From NCBI GenBank assembly GCA_030530205.1, contig JAUMVK010000042.1:1-38829 (forward strand): a DNA stretch of 38,829 nucleotides, read 5' to 3'. This stretch comes from RGIG3701 sp030530205. GTDB lineage: Bacteria > Planctomycetota > Planctomycetia > Pirellulales > Thermoguttaceae. Made by a program: the position numbers and the translations under genes. The notes below the pieces were generated by a model. The model saw only the letters and a list, made by a program, of their open reading frames with translations, did not search any database and was not told the origin of the DNA. Positions 14,406 to 22,870 of the stretch are shown here, piece after piece; position 1 is the first letter of the stretch; every line of letters starts with the position of its first letter.

Positions 14406-16862
14406 CTACTTCACTTCCCACTCGTACACGCCGCCGGCCCAGTTTTTCTGGGACTGGATCTCAACGCGCAGCGCCGTGGTGGAGATCTCGTCAAACGTCG
14501 TTTCGTTCCACTTGAAGTACTCCACGCCGAAACCGCTCGGGTTCGGGACCGGCTCCCATTTTCCTTCGGCCGTCTTGTAAAGGAGTTTCCACGATTCCGG
14601 CACGCGGCAGTGGCCATAGTCCCGATCGTCGAACCAGAAAATGCGCGTGCTCTTGAGCCTCACAACAGCGGGGAAATCGTACTCGATGAAGAGGCTCGTG
14701 CCGAGCTGCGGCCACCAGTGCATCCGCGGGTGATTCCGGTCTTTCGGGTCCGTCGGAACCTTGCCGTCACGCATGAATTCCGGGTCTTTCACGAAATCAG
14801 AGGTCACGATCTCCGCGCCAGAAAGAACGCTCAGCGGCTTGACGGCGCTTTCCTTACGCGCAAGCCAGACCGTCATCTGGCGCGGCTCACGGTGCGCCCA
14901 GGCGTAGTACGGGATCATGCGGATGCTCGTGCTGCGCATCATCGTTTTCGTGTCGTTCGGGTCCACTTCCGCCTGAGCCTGGAAGTACTCCGTCACCGGA
15001 ACCGTCAGCGTCACGATCCCACCGAGTTCCTCCGGTTCCCACGTCTCGGAAATCGGAGCCTCATCGTCGAGCTGGAGGGCCGCGAGCGATTTCGTGTCCG
15101 TGTCCTGCTGCTCGACGCAGAAAACGATCGGGCCGCGCTGGATCGCCACTTTTCCACGGTCAGCTTCCACCCGTTCGTCGGCAATCACCCGGCGGACCGG
15201 CATCGGGAAGTCGAGCGAGACCGTTTCACCGGCTTTCCAGTCCCGGGTCAGCGTCAGGAAACCATCGGCCAGTTCCGGCTTTTCGATCGCTTCGCCGTTC
15301 AGCGAGGCGGACCACGCCGGCGTTTCCTTTTCGACGAACGAATAAAGTTTTTCCTCGCCCGGCGTCACGACTCCCTGCGCCCAGCCCGGAACGCGGAGTT
15401 TCAGTGTGTATCGGCCCGGGGTCTGCGTCGTAACGGCGATTTTTCCGTCCCACGGGTAGTTGGTTTTCTGTTCAAGCGTCACCTTCGCGGGCTTCCCGTC
15501 CACCTGCGCGTCGAGCGTCGTTTTTGAATTGGTGAAAAGGTTCACGTACACCGCGTCGTTTTTCGCGGCGTAAATGTACCCCGGCATCGAGGCGAGGAAC
15601 CGGCAGAGGTTGCTCGGGCAGCAGGAGCAGCCAAACCACGGGCTGCGCTCTCTTTTGCCGGCCGGAACTTCCAGAACGTTCGGGTAGAAGAAGCGGTTCC
15701 CGTCAAGATTGATCCCCGAGATCAACGCGTTGTAGAGGATCTTCTCCAAAACGTCGTAGTACTCGGCTTTTCCCGAGTCGAGAAACATGCGGTGCGCCCA
15801 GAAAACCGCGGCGATCTGCGCGCAGGTCTCGCAGTATGCCGTGTCGTTGGGGAGGTAGTAGGCCGGTCCGAACGCTTCGCCGTGGGGCATCGAGCCGACG
15901 CCGCCAGTGATGTAGAGTTTCCGCTCGACCACGTCCTTCCAGATGTTCAGGATCGCGTCCGTGTACGCTTTATCGCCGGTCAGAGCCGCGACGTCCGCCA
16001 TTCCGCAGTACATGTAGCACGCACGCACGGCGTGACCAACCGCCTCTTTCTGCTCGACGACCGGCTGGTGGTCCTGATTGTACGTGCCGTACATCGGGTA
16101 CGTCCGGCCTTCATTCCGGCCGCGCAAATCGAGGAAATGCTTGGCCGCGTCCAAATATTTCTTCTCGCCGGTCAGACGGTAGAGCTTGGAAAGCCCGATT
16201 TCGATTTCCTGGTGCCCCGGCGGCCAGTTCTGGAATTTCCCGTCCCCGAACGTTTCGCAGATCAGGTCCGCCGACTTGAGCGCGACGTCGAGCAGATTCC
16301 GCTTCCCGGTCGCGAGGTAGTGCGCGTACGCCGCCTCGTACAAATGGCCGACGCAGTAAAGTTCATGGCCTCCGGTGGCGCTCCAGCGTTTTTCACCTCC
16401 CGGCGGAACGTACTGGCCCTCTTTGTTCCTGGCCTTCTGGTAAATCGTGCGCGACGTGTACAAGTAGCCGTCCGGTTCCTGAGCCGCGGCGATTTTCGCG
16501 ATGATCTCGTCCAGGTACGCGTCCAGTTTTTCATCTTTCTGAAGCGCCAGCACGTACGCGGCCCCTTCGATCACTTTGTAAAGGTCCGAGTCGTCGAAGT
16601 AGATCCCTCGGAATTTCCCTTCCATCAGCCCGCCGGCCTTCGCGAAGTTGCTGATCCGGCCGGTTTCCTCGCACTTCTGGAACGAGAATGGGATCGTCTC
16701 CTGGCGCACGGCGTCCAGACGCGGTCTCCAAAAGCCGTCCGGGACTTCGACCTGGGTGAACGGAACGGGGGAAATATTGTACTCATGGGAAGCGGGATCG
16801 GCAAAAGCCGGACTGACGCCCACCAGAAGGAGCGACGCCAGAGCAAGAAACCATTTTTTCAT
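14406..16862 (-). CDS. Glycoside hydrolase family 127 (beta-L-arabinofuranosidase type, DUF1680), exported
   Basis: Hydrolyses terminal beta-L-arabinofuranosides or related sugars, using a zinc-bound Cys nucleophile in the family. 818 aa from ATG 16860-16862, with a signal peptide ending near ADPASHE (about residue 21). An upstream in-frame ATG at 16985 is rejected because it would bury this signal. The zinc and catalytic set is present: Glu345 and Cys347 (YCETC) and Cys414-Cys415 (CSCCPSN), matching Glu338/Cys340/Cys417/Cys418 of Bifidobacterium HypBA1. The ~100 C-terminal residues (RIFWFDDRDYGHCRVPESWKL onward) look like an added beta-sandwich. AGGA lies about eight bases upstream of the start. 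Exact specificity is uncertain because GH127/DUF1680 members differ. Confidence 0.92.
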   Translation of the reverse strand: MKKWFLALASLLLVGVSPAFADPASHEYNISPVPFTQVEVPDGFWRPRLDAVRQETIPFSFQKCEETGRISNFAKAGGLMEGKFRGIYFDDSDLYKVIEGAAYVLALQKDEKLDAYLDEIIAKIAAAQEPDGYLYTSRTIYQKARNKEGQYVPPGGEKRWSATGGHELYCVGHLYEAAYAHYLATGKRNLLDVALKSADLICETFGDGKFQNWPPGHQEIEIGLSKLYRLTGEKKYLDAAKHFLDLRGRNEGRTYPMYGTYNQDHQPVVEQKEAVGHAVRACYMYCGMADVAALTGDKAYTDAILNIWKDVVERKLYITGGVGSMPHGEAFGPAYYLPNDTAYCETCAQIAAVFWAHRMFLDSGKAEYYDVLEKILYNALISGINLDGNRFFYPNVLEVPAGKRERSPWFGCSCCPSNLCRFLASMPGYIYAAKNDAVYVNLFTNSKTTLDAQVDGKPAKVTLEQKTNYPWDGKIAVTTQTPGRYTLKLRVPGWAQGVVTPGEEKLYSFVEKETPAWSASLNGEAIEKPELADGFLTLTRDWKAGETVSLDFPMPVRRVIADERVEADRGKVAIQRGPIVFCVEQQDTDTKSLAALQLDDEAPISETWEPEELGGIVTLTVPVTEYFQAQAEVDPNDTKTMMRSTSIRMIPYYAWAHREPRQMTVWLARKESAVKPLSVLSGAEIVTSDFVKDPEFMRDGKVPTDPKDRNHPRMHWWPQLGTSLFIEYDFPAVVRLKSTRIFWFDDRDYGHCRVPESWKLLYKTAEGKWEPVPNPSGFGVEYFKWNETTFDEISTTALRVEIQSQKNWAGGVYEWEVK

Positions 16863-17027
16863 GGGAGGGGTCCTAAAAAGAAGTGAAATGGAATGGAAGG
16901 AAAGGAGGAAACGGTTCCGGGGGCCCCGCCTGAACGGAAGCCCCGGAAAAAACCAGCGTTCCGCAAGGGAACGCCAGGAATTCATTGAGGTACGAACGGG
17001 ATGAACCGCACCAAAGCGAAAAACGGT
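16863..17027 (-). other. GH127 leader with two hairpins
   Basis: Upstream of GH127 on the minus strand are two stems. 16915-16924 pairs with 16940-16948 (core CCGGGG). 16956-16962 pairs with 16968-16974 (GCGTTCC) around a five-base loop. There is no U run, so leader structure is as likely as termination. No gene is seen. Confidence 0.4.
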
Positions 17028-17210
17028 CGGCTGAACACCACGCCAGTCCCGCTTCGACGCGTGATTTAAACACGGATTTTCACGGATTAAAGGGATTCGA
17101 AGGATTCAAAGGATTCTTCTGGAAAGGCTTTGCGCTTTTTTTCTTTAGAAATCCGTGCAAATCCATTTAATCCGTGGAAATCCGTGTTTAAATGAAATTT
17201 TGAAGCGGAG
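17028..17210. repeat. ~180-bp dispersed element with long inverted arms, copy A
   Basis: Direct-orientation homolog of 20509-20680. Shared landmarks in order are CCAGTCCCGCTTC, ATTTAAACACGGATT, AAGGATTCAAAGGATT, GGAAAG and AATCCGTGTTTAAATGA, then GGCGGAG or AGCGGAG. In this copy 17064-17090 and 17167-17193 are complementary at 26 of 27 positions, enclosing about 76 bases. No ORF of note. Confidence 0.85.
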
Positions 17211-17240
17211 AAACCGTCGCGCCTCTCCGCCTTCATGAAA

Positions 17241-18617
17241 TTACAGGCTCCAGCCCTCACGGTAAACGCGCTGGAGGTACTCGTTCGCTTCCGGAGAATC
17301 GGTCCGGAAATTATTCGGATCCCACTCGAACGAAGTGCCGGAACGGTACGAAACGACGCCCAGAAGGACCGTTTCGGTCAGTCGACCGCCGTAGCTGAAC
17401 CGGCAGCGGGCCAGTTCCGGCTTATTCTGCTTGATCGCTTCGAGGAATTCCTTGTAGTGGCCGATGGAGCGCGGGATGAACGGATCCGGCGCTTTGAAGT
17501 CCGCGTACTTCTCTTCCGGGTACAGCGTGTGCTCGTTATAGTTCGCGTACAGGTCGCCCTCAGTTCCGATGAACAGAATACCATTCCCGCGGTACGGGAT
17601 CTTGTGCTCGGCGCAGATCGCTTCCATTTCGGGGATCTTCGCGCCGTCGTACCAGTTCAGGGTGATCCCCGGAACCGCCCACTCGTTCGCGGAGTGGAAC
17701 GTGTACTCGACGCGGAGCCATTCCGGGCACGCCCATTTGTTCACGGCCGGGCCTTTCGTCTTGACCGTCTTCGCGTTCAAAAGCTGAAGCGTACGGATCG
17801 GGAGGTTCATGTAGTGGCAGCCGAAATCACCGAGCTGGCCGGAACCAAAATTCCACCAGCGGCGCCAGTTGGCCGGGACGTACACTTCGTTGTAGGGCAG
17901 TTTTTTGGCCGGACCGACCCAAAGATCCCAGTCCAGTCCAGCGGGAACCGGCTGTTCCGGTGGCATTTCCTGCGACGGGTCCTGACCCCAACCGCAGCCC
18001 AGCGGCATTCCAACGTCCACGTTTCCGCCGACGCCCTTGACGTAGCCCGTGGTGTTCCCGGTGCAGGTCCAGACGTGAACGGCCTTCACTTTGCCGATCG
18101 CGCCGGATTTTACGAGTTCTTCCGTTTCGTAGTAATTGTTGTACGCGTTCGGCTGGGTCCCGAGCTGGGTCGCGAGGTGGTTTTCAGCGGCGATCTGCGC
18201 CATGCGGCGGGCCTCATAGACCTCATGCGCCAGCGGTTTTTCGCAGTAGCAGTGCTTCTTCATCTTCATCGCCTGCACACTGGCCGGGGCGTGGGAGTGG
18301 TCCGGCGTGGAAACGATCACCGCGTCGATTTCATTCGCGAGTTCCTCGTACATTTTGCGGTAGTCGGCGTAATGCTTCGCGCCTTTGTAAACTTCAGCGG
18401 ACATTCCGAGGCGGCGCGCATCCACGTCGCAAAGGGCGTAAATGTTTTCGCTTCTCATGTTCGCCATGGTCTCACGGGCCTGGCCCCAGACGCCAACGAA
18501 CGCGAGGTTCAGCTTTTCGTTCGGGTTTTTCGACTCACAGAAAGCCGGCATGGCGACATTGGAAGCGGCAAGCGCCAGCGCGCTCTGTTTCAGGAAAGAA
18601 CGGCGGGAAAGGTTCAT
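17241..18617 (-). CDS. Gfo/Idh/MocA family oxidoreductase with Tat signal
   Basis: NAD(P)-dependent sugar-type dehydrogenase family, 458 aa, probably exported folded by the Tat system. The twin-arginine signal is SRRSFLKQ (4-11) followed by a hydrophobic stretch ending near AFC. The dinucleotide-binding region reads LAFVGVWGQA (38-47), departing from strict GxGxxG at the middle glycine. The family EKP motif is at 126-128 (CEKPLAHEVYEARRM). The tail SYRSGTSFEWDPNNFRTDSPEAN is typical of the exported Gfo/Idh subgroup expanded in planctomycetes. ATG 18615-18617 has AAGGAG seven bases upstream, and a good promoter lies at 18731-18758. GH127 lies 378 bases downstream on the same strand, separated by repeat copy A. 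The substrate cannot be told. Confidence 0.92.
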   Translation of the reverse strand: MNLSRRSFLKQSALALAASNVAMPAFCESKNPNEKLNLAFVGVWGQARETMANMRSENIYALCDVDARRLGMSAEVYKGAKHYADYRKMYEELANEIDAVIVSTPDHSHAPASVQAMKMKKHCYCEKPLAHEVYEARRMAQIAAENHLATQLGTQPNAYNNYYETEELVKSGAIGKVKAVHVWTCTGNTTGYVKGVGGNVDVGMPLGCGWGQDPSQEMPPEQPVPAGLDWDLWVGPAKKLPYNEVYVPANWRRWWNFGSGQLGDFGCHYMNLPIRTLQLLNAKTVKTKGPAVNKWACPEWLRVEYTFHSANEWAVPGITLNWYDGAKIPEMEAICAEHKIPYRGNGILFIGTEGDLYANYNEHTLYPEEKYADFKAPDPFIPRSIGHYKEFLEAIKQNKPELARCRFSYGGRLTETVLLGVVSYRSGTSFEWDPNNFRTDSPEANEYLQRVYREGWSL

Positions 18618-18730
18618 GATTTTCTCCTTGGGTTAGGGTTGATTTGACGGGAGGGACGGAAGAACAGACAGAAACGGGACAAGACTGGTCCCTGCGTTTT
18701 CACGTCTCTCTTTTTGATCTTGTTTCCTTC

Positions 18731-18758
18731 ATTATACGAAAAATCCTTTTTTTCGCAA
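18731..18758 (-). promoter_or_regulatory. Promoter of the Gfo/Idh gene
   Basis: On the minus strand TTGCGA (18753-18758) and TATAAT (18731-18736) are 16 bases apart; the leader to ATG 18617 is about 107 bases. The spacer, an A tract followed by GGATT, is nearly the same as in the tRNA-Ser promoter. Confidence 0.75.
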
Positions 18759-18820
18759 GAGTTCAGTCAGGGGAATTTGGAAAAAAATCCCGAAATTTCC
18801 GAAAAGGTCTTTCCCCCTCC

Positions 18821-18849
18821 TTGAATAAAAAGGGACGAAAGAGTAAAAT
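18821..18849 (+). promoter_or_regulatory. Promoter of the ribokinase-maf unit
   Basis: TTGAAT (18821-18826) and TAAAAT (18844-18849) are separated by 17 bases, with a start predicted near 18856. The upstream in-frame ATG at 18848 overlaps this -10, which supports translation from 18914. Confidence 0.65.
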
Positions 18850-18913
18850 GAGTAAAAATGCACGCGCAGCCTGGACGGCCGCCCTTTCAACCTTTGCTGG
18901 AGGAAAAAACATC

Positions 18914-19834
18914 ATGGCAAAAATCGTCGTCATTGGAAGCTCCAACACCGACATGGTGATCAAATCCCGCACCATTCCGCGCCCCGGTGAAACGGTCATC
19001 GGCGGAAAATTCGTCTGCAACGCAGGCGGAAAAGGCGCGAATCAGGCCGTCGCGGCCGCACGCCTGGGCGGAAACGTAGCCATGATCGCCCGGGTGGGCG
19101 CCGACGTTTTCGGCGAGCAGGCCCGAAATGGTCTCGCCGCCGAGGGGATCGACGTTTCGTGCGTCAAGGCCGACCCGGACGCCGCGACGGGCATCGCGCT
19201 GATCCTCGTCGATGAAAACGCCGAAAACTCGATCTCGGTCGCTTCCGGCGCAAACGAAAACCTCTCCCCGTCCGACGTGGACGAGGCAGAGGAAAAATTC
19301 GGCCTCATTTCCGGCGCGGACATTTTGGTCGTTCAGTTGGAAACCCCGATGGCGACGCTCCTCCACACGGCCGAGCTGGCCGAAAAGTTCAATATTCCAT
19401 TGATCCTTGACCCCGCCCCGGCGCCGAAAGAGGGCCTTCCGGACGAGTTACTCGCCCGTCTGACGCTTCTGAAACCGAACGAGACCGAGGCCTCCTACAT
19501 CACGGGGATCGATGTGACGGACCGCGCCAGTGCGGCCAAAGCGGTCGAAAATCTGCACAAGCGCGGCGTGAAGCAGGTGATCATCACGCTCGGAAAAGAG
19601 GGCGTTCTGGTCAGTGACGGCACGGGCGAACCGGTCCACGTCCCGGCGATCCAGGTCGAGGCGGTCGATTCCACCGCGGCGGGCGACTGTTTCAGCGGTG
19701 CGCTGGCCTGCGCTCTGGCCGAGGGAAAAACGCTCGTCGAGGCCGCCCGTTTCGCAAGCCGCGCCGCCGGCCTGAGCGTCACGAAACTCGGCGCCCAGCA
19801 ATCCATGCCGACCCGGGACGAAGTGGAGGGCTGA
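18914..19834 (+). CDS. rbsK: Ribokinase
   Basis: Phosphorylates D-ribose to ribose 5-phosphate with ATP, in the cytosol; PfkB family, 306 aa. The N-terminal substrate motif is GSSNTDMVIKSRTIPRPGET (8-27), the first PfkB signature NAGGKGANQA (36-45), and the second signature DSTAAGDCFSG (252-262) with catalytic Asp258. The overall pattern fits ribokinase better than fructokinase. ATG 18914 has GGAGG about nine bases upstream; an in-frame ATG at 18848 lies inside the predicted promoter -10. maf follows 16 bases after the stop. An exported nucleoside hydrolase-like gene lies 1 kb downstream, which suggests use of nucleoside-derived ribose. Confidence 0.92.
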   Translation: MAKIVVIGSSNTDMVIKSRTIPRPGETVIGGKFVCNAGGKGANQAVAAARLGGNVAMIARVGADVFGEQARNGLAAEGIDVSCVKADPDAATGIALILVDENAENSISVASGANENLSPSDVDEAEEKFGLISGADILVVQLETPMATLLHTAELAEKFNIPLILDPAPAPKEGLPDELLARLTLLKPNETEASYITGIDVTDRASAAKAVENLHKRGVKQVIITLGKEGVLVSDGTGEPVHVPAIQVEAVDSTAAGDCFSGALACALAEGKTLVEAARFASRAAGLSVTKLGAQQSMPTRDEVEG

Positions 19835-19850
19835 CTACTTTTTAAAAACC

Positions 19851-20462
19851 ATGAATCCTTTCCAGAACAGAAAAATCATCCTCGCGAGTAATTCCCCGCG
19901 GCGGCGGGAGCTAATGACTCAAGCGGGATTTTGCTTTCAGGTGCTTCCGGCCGATGGAAACGTCGAAACGCCGTACGACCCCGCAAAATACACGTCCCCG
20001 GCGGAGTTCGTCAGCCGTGAGGCGTTGCTCAAGGCCCAAAACGTGGCCCGGCGCTTCCCGGAGGAGGATCTGGTCGTGATCGGCTGCGACACGGTGGCGG
20101 TTTGTGCCGGTGAGATCCTCGGAAAACCCGCCGACCGGGCGGACGCCGAGCGCATGCTGCGCCTCCTTTCCGGTAGCGAGCACGAGGTCATTTCGGGGCT
20201 TTGCCTCCTCAACCCGGCGCTTCCGGACGAGACGCTCGTGGAACCGGTCGTCACGAGGCTCGTGATGGACGCACTTTCGGACGAAAACCTCCAGGCGTAC
20301 CTCGACTCGAACCAGTGGCAGGGCAAGGCCGGCGCGTTCGGCTACCAGGACGGAAACGACTGGCTCCACATTCTCTCCGGCACGGAATCCAACGTCGTGG
20401 GCCTTCCCATCGAACGGCTGGAGGAAATTTTGAAGCCCAAGGGGGGCTGGTTCCACCTTTAA
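19851..20462 (+). CDS. maf: Maf-family nucleoside triphosphate pyrophosphatase
   Basis: House-cleaning enzyme that hydrolyses non-canonical or modified NTPs, or dTTP/UTP, to monophosphates; 203 aa. The substrate loop is ASNSPRRREL (12-21) and the metal-binding region GCDTV (78-82) is followed by GKP (91-93). GKAGAFGYQD and GTESNVVGLP, both Maf signatures, occur in the C-terminal half. ATG 19851 lies 16 bases after ribokinase and has no Shine-Dalgarno, so translation is probably coupled or S1-dependent. The nucleotide specificity subfamily (YhdE, YceF or other) cannot be fixed by eye. Confidence 0.93.
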   Translation: MNPFQNRKIILASNSPRRRELMTQAGFCFQVLPADGNVETPYDPAKYTSPAEFVSREALLKAQNVARRFPEEDLVVIGCDTVAVCAGEILGKPADRADAERMLRLLSGSEHEVISGLCLLNPALPDETLVEPVVTRLVMDALSDENLQAYLDSNQWQGKAGAFGYQDGNDWLHILSGTESNVVGLPIERLEEILKPKGGWFHL

Positions 20463-20508
20463 TTCCTCAAGGCCAGCTTAATGGGACAAAACTGCAAAAA
20501 AAGGTTTT

Positions 20509-20680
20509 GGCTAAACATCACACCAGTCCCGCTTCAACCCATGATTTAAACACGGATTCAAAGGATTAGAAGGATTCAAAGGATTTTTTCCGGAAAGACT
20601 TTTCCTTTTTCCCTTTAAAAATCTGCGTAAATCCTTTTAATCCGTGAAAATCCGTGTTTAAATGAGATCCTGAGGCGGAG
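20509..20680. repeat. ~170-bp dispersed element, copy B
   Basis: Direct homolog of 17028-17210, somewhat shorter. Its terminal arms 20544-20558 and 20649-20663 are perfectly complementary over 15 bases. It lies just after maf and before the nucleoside hydrolase gene. Confidence 0.85.
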
Positions 20681-20847
20681 TTCGTTTTGAGTTTGCATAA
20701 AACTTTACAAAAATGGGGGGGGATTTCACCTTAAATTGGGGAAAATGCTTTCCCGGTTTTATCAAAATGGCCCCATTCGCAAGTTGGTCCGCGCAGTTCA
20801 TCCCCGGAGTTCATCAACCTCATTTCATCAATCCAATCCCTGATCCA
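20681..20847 (+). other. Leader region of the nucleoside hydrolase-like gene
   Basis: No gene is seen. It contains a perfect palindromic hairpin (GGGAAA-ATGC-TTTCCC, 20739-20754) followed by GGTTTT, a possible weak terminator for rbsK-maf or a leader stem. I find no convincing promoter. Confidence 0.35.
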
Positions 20848-21936
20848 ATGTTTCGATTCCTTTCCTTTTTCGTTTTGACGCTTTTCGCGTCTCTGGTTTC
20901 CCTTTACATTTTGGTGCCCGTTCAGGCGGAAGACCTACTCGATGTGCGGGATGCTCCCACGGAACCGGTCCCGGTGATTTTCGACACGGACATCGGCGGG
21001 GACATTGACGACGCGTTAGCGCTTGGCATCCTGCACATCATGGCCGACCGCGGGAAATGCAAACTTCTGGCCGTCAGCATTTCCCGGAGCCGCGGGAATT
21101 CGGCGGATTACGTCCGTGCGCACAATCTGGTCTTTGGTCACCCGGACGTTGCGATCGCCTGGGACCCGAACTGCCCGCTCAACTCGACCAAAGGTTCGTA
21201 CTCCGACCAGACGCTCGCGCTGAAAAACCCCGACGGCTCGCCGTGTTACCCGGTCACACCGTACACGTGCGAGAATCCTCTGCGCCTTCACCGGAAACTT
21301 CTGGCCGAGGCGAAAGATCACTCCATCGTCTGGATCCAGGTCGGCGAAGCGACGAACGCGGCGGCCCTGCTCGAGTCCGGCCCGGATGACATTTCCCCGC
21401 TTTCGGGTCGGGAACTGGCCGCGAAAAAGGTCCGGCTTCTTTCCGTCATGGGGGGCGCGTTCGGGTTCACAGATCCGAAATACGCCAAACACCGGGAATA
21501 CAATGTGATCATGGACCTTCCATCCGCCAAAAAAGTCTGCGCCGACTGGCCGGGCGAAGTGGTTTTCAGCGGCTACGAGACGGGCGACACGATCCATGTT
21601 TCCGTCTGCGGCGTGGACAATGACCTGCTTCAGCCGTCGCCGAACCTCCTGCGGGATTCGTACACCGCGTGGTGCGTGGCAAACCGCCAGCCGCTGACAC
21701 ACGCGCGGCCGTGCTGGGACCTGACGAGCGTCCTTTTCGTTTTGCGTCCCGAAAAAGGGCGTGACTACTACACGCTTTCCGAGCCGGGCAAAGTCACGGT
21801 TCAGGAAGACGGCATCACGACGTTCACCCCGTGCAAGAACGGCAAGCACCGCATTTTCCTGACCTCGCCGGAGCAAAAGATCCGCGTTCAGGAAGCGTTC
21901 GTGAACCTCATTTACGTCCCGATCCGTGAAAAATGA
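20848..21936 (+). CDS. Exported nucleoside hydrolase-like protein (IunH fold)
   Basis: 362 aa. The inosine/uridine-preferring nucleoside hydrolase family splits nucleosides into base and ribose with a Ca2+-bound aspartate cluster. A signal peptide covers about residues 1-27 (MFRFLSFFVLTLFASLV, cleavage near VQA-ED). The calcium site DTDIGGDIDDALAL spans 46-59. Later, KHREYNVIMD corresponds to the AEFN region and RPCWDLTSVLF to the segment supplying the distal Asp. Export is unusual, as classical family members are cytosolic. ATG 20848 is chosen because upstream in-frame codons would displace the signal peptide; no Shine-Dalgarno is present. It is probably co-transcribed with the DUF1080 gene 58 bases downstream. 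Substrate is unproven. Confidence 0.82.
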   Translation: MFRFLSFFVLTLFASLVSLYILVPVQAEDLLDVRDAPTEPVPVIFDTDIGGDIDDALALGILHIMADRGKCKLLAVSISRSRGNSADYVRAHNLVFGHPDVAIAWDPNCPLNSTKGSYSDQTLALKNPDGSPCYPVTPYTCENPLRLHRKLLAEAKDHSIVWIQVGEATNAAALLESGPDDISPLSGRELAAKKVRLLSVMGGAFGFTDPKYAKHREYNVIMDLPSAKKVCADWPGEVVFSGYETGDTIHVSVCGVDNDLLQPSPNLLRDSYTAWCVANRQPLTHARPCWDLTSVLFVLRPEKGRDYYTLSEPGKVTVQEDGITTFTPCKNGKHRIFLTSPEQKIRVQEAFVNLIYVPIREK

Positions 21937-21994
21937 ATCAACGTTTTTTCAGTAATTCCCCCCTTCCCTTAACCTTTTTTTCAAATTCAGACCC

Positions 21995-22765
21995 ATGAAA
22001 ACATTCATCACCACACTGAGCGTTTTGTTTCTTGCTCTTAACTTCGTTTCGGCCCGCGAACTGTTCAACGGCAAGGACCTGACCAACTGGTACACATTCG
22101 TCCAGGGCCAGGGCAAAAATAACGACCCGACCGGCGTTTTCACGGTCAAAGACGGCAAGATCTGCATCTCCGGCGAGAAGATGGGCTGCATCACGACGAA
22201 CGAGGAGTTCGAGAACTACCGCCTCATCGTCGAGTACCGCTTCACCGGCGCGGCAATGCCCCCGCGTGAAAACAACACGCGCGACTGCGGGATCCTCGTG
22301 CACTCCCAGGGCGAAGATGGCGCCTGGGGCAAGACCTGGATGTACTCGATCGAGTGCAACATCATCGAAGGCGGCACCGGCGATTTCATCGTCGTGGGAA
22401 ACAAAACCGACGAATTCTCCATCACGTGCAACATCAAAGACGAGAAAAGCCGCCACAACTGCGGGATCTACGACCCGAACGGCAAACCGTGCACCATCAA
22501 CGGCGGGCGTATCGACTGGTGGGGCCGTGACCCGAACTGGGAAGACAAAAAGGGCTTCCGCGGTGAGAAAGACCTCGATAATCCGGTCGGAGAGTGGAAC
22601 ACGCTGGAGATCATCTGCGACGGCGACACGATCACGAACATCGTGAACGGCGTGGTCGCGAACCGTGCGTACAACGTGAAGCCGACCAAGGGCAAGATCC
22701 AGATCCAGTCCGAATACGCGGGCCTGGAATTCCGCCGCGTCACGATCCTGCCGCTGGAGAAATAA
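21995..22765 (+). CDS. DUF1080 (3-keto-disaccharide hydrolase-type) secreted protein
   Basis: 256 aa with a clear signal peptide (residues 1-20, MKTFITTLSVLFLALNFVSA). The mature part is one DUF1080/PF06439 concanavalin-like domain, starting RELFNGKDLTNWYTF and ending IQIQSEYAGLEFRRVTILPL, the usual landmarks. This family, abundant in planctomycetes, includes enzymes acting on 3-keto-glycosides and probable sugar-binding modules; the Gfo/Idh oxidoreductase upstream would fit an oxidise-then-cleave scheme, but that is inference. No Shine-Dalgarno; the leader is pyrimidine-rich. Repeat copy 2 of the 28-base palindrome begins at its last base. Confidence 0.88.
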   Translation: MKTFITTLSVLFLALNFVSARELFNGKDLTNWYTFVQGQGKNNDPTGVFTVKDGKICISGEKMGCITTNEEFENYRLIVEYRFTGAAMPPRENNTRDCGILVHSQGEDGAWGKTWMYSIECNIIEGGTGDFIVVGNKTDEFSITCNIKDEKSRHNCGIYDPNGKPCTINGGRIDWWGRDPNWEDKKGFRGEKDLDNPVGEWNTLEIICDGDTITNIVNGVVANRAYNVKPTKGKIQIQSEYAGLEFRRVTILPLEK

Positions 22766-22792
22766 TTACGGGGACGACGCTTCCAGCATCGT
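22765..22792 (+). repeat. Dispersed 28-base palindromic repeat, copy 2
   Basis: Same sequence as 14251-14278 with one change (G to A in the second arm, which breaks one pair). It starts at the last base of the DUF1080 stop codon. Confidence 0.75.
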
Positions 22793-22795
22793 CAA

Positions 22796-22816
22796 AGATC
22801 CGGAGGGCCGGCGTCC
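22796..22816. repeat. 21-base dispersed repeat (inverted copy at 29840-29860)
   Basis: Core AGATCCGGAGGGCCGGCG; the reverse complement of the full 21 bases occurs exactly at 29840-29860. Both copies lie at gene 3' ends. Confidence 0.7.
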
Positions 22817-22870
22817 CGCCGCATCGTCGTTTTCCACGTGAAACCCTCCATTTTTCCATTAGATTTTCAG

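Noticed and set aside
16863..16985. Upstream ATG for GH127
   Set aside because: It would place 41 residues before a textbook signal peptide and lacks a better ribosome binding site.
17028..20680. Composite transposon
   Set aside because: No transposase gene and no target-site duplication could be seen; only the repeated flanks are supported.
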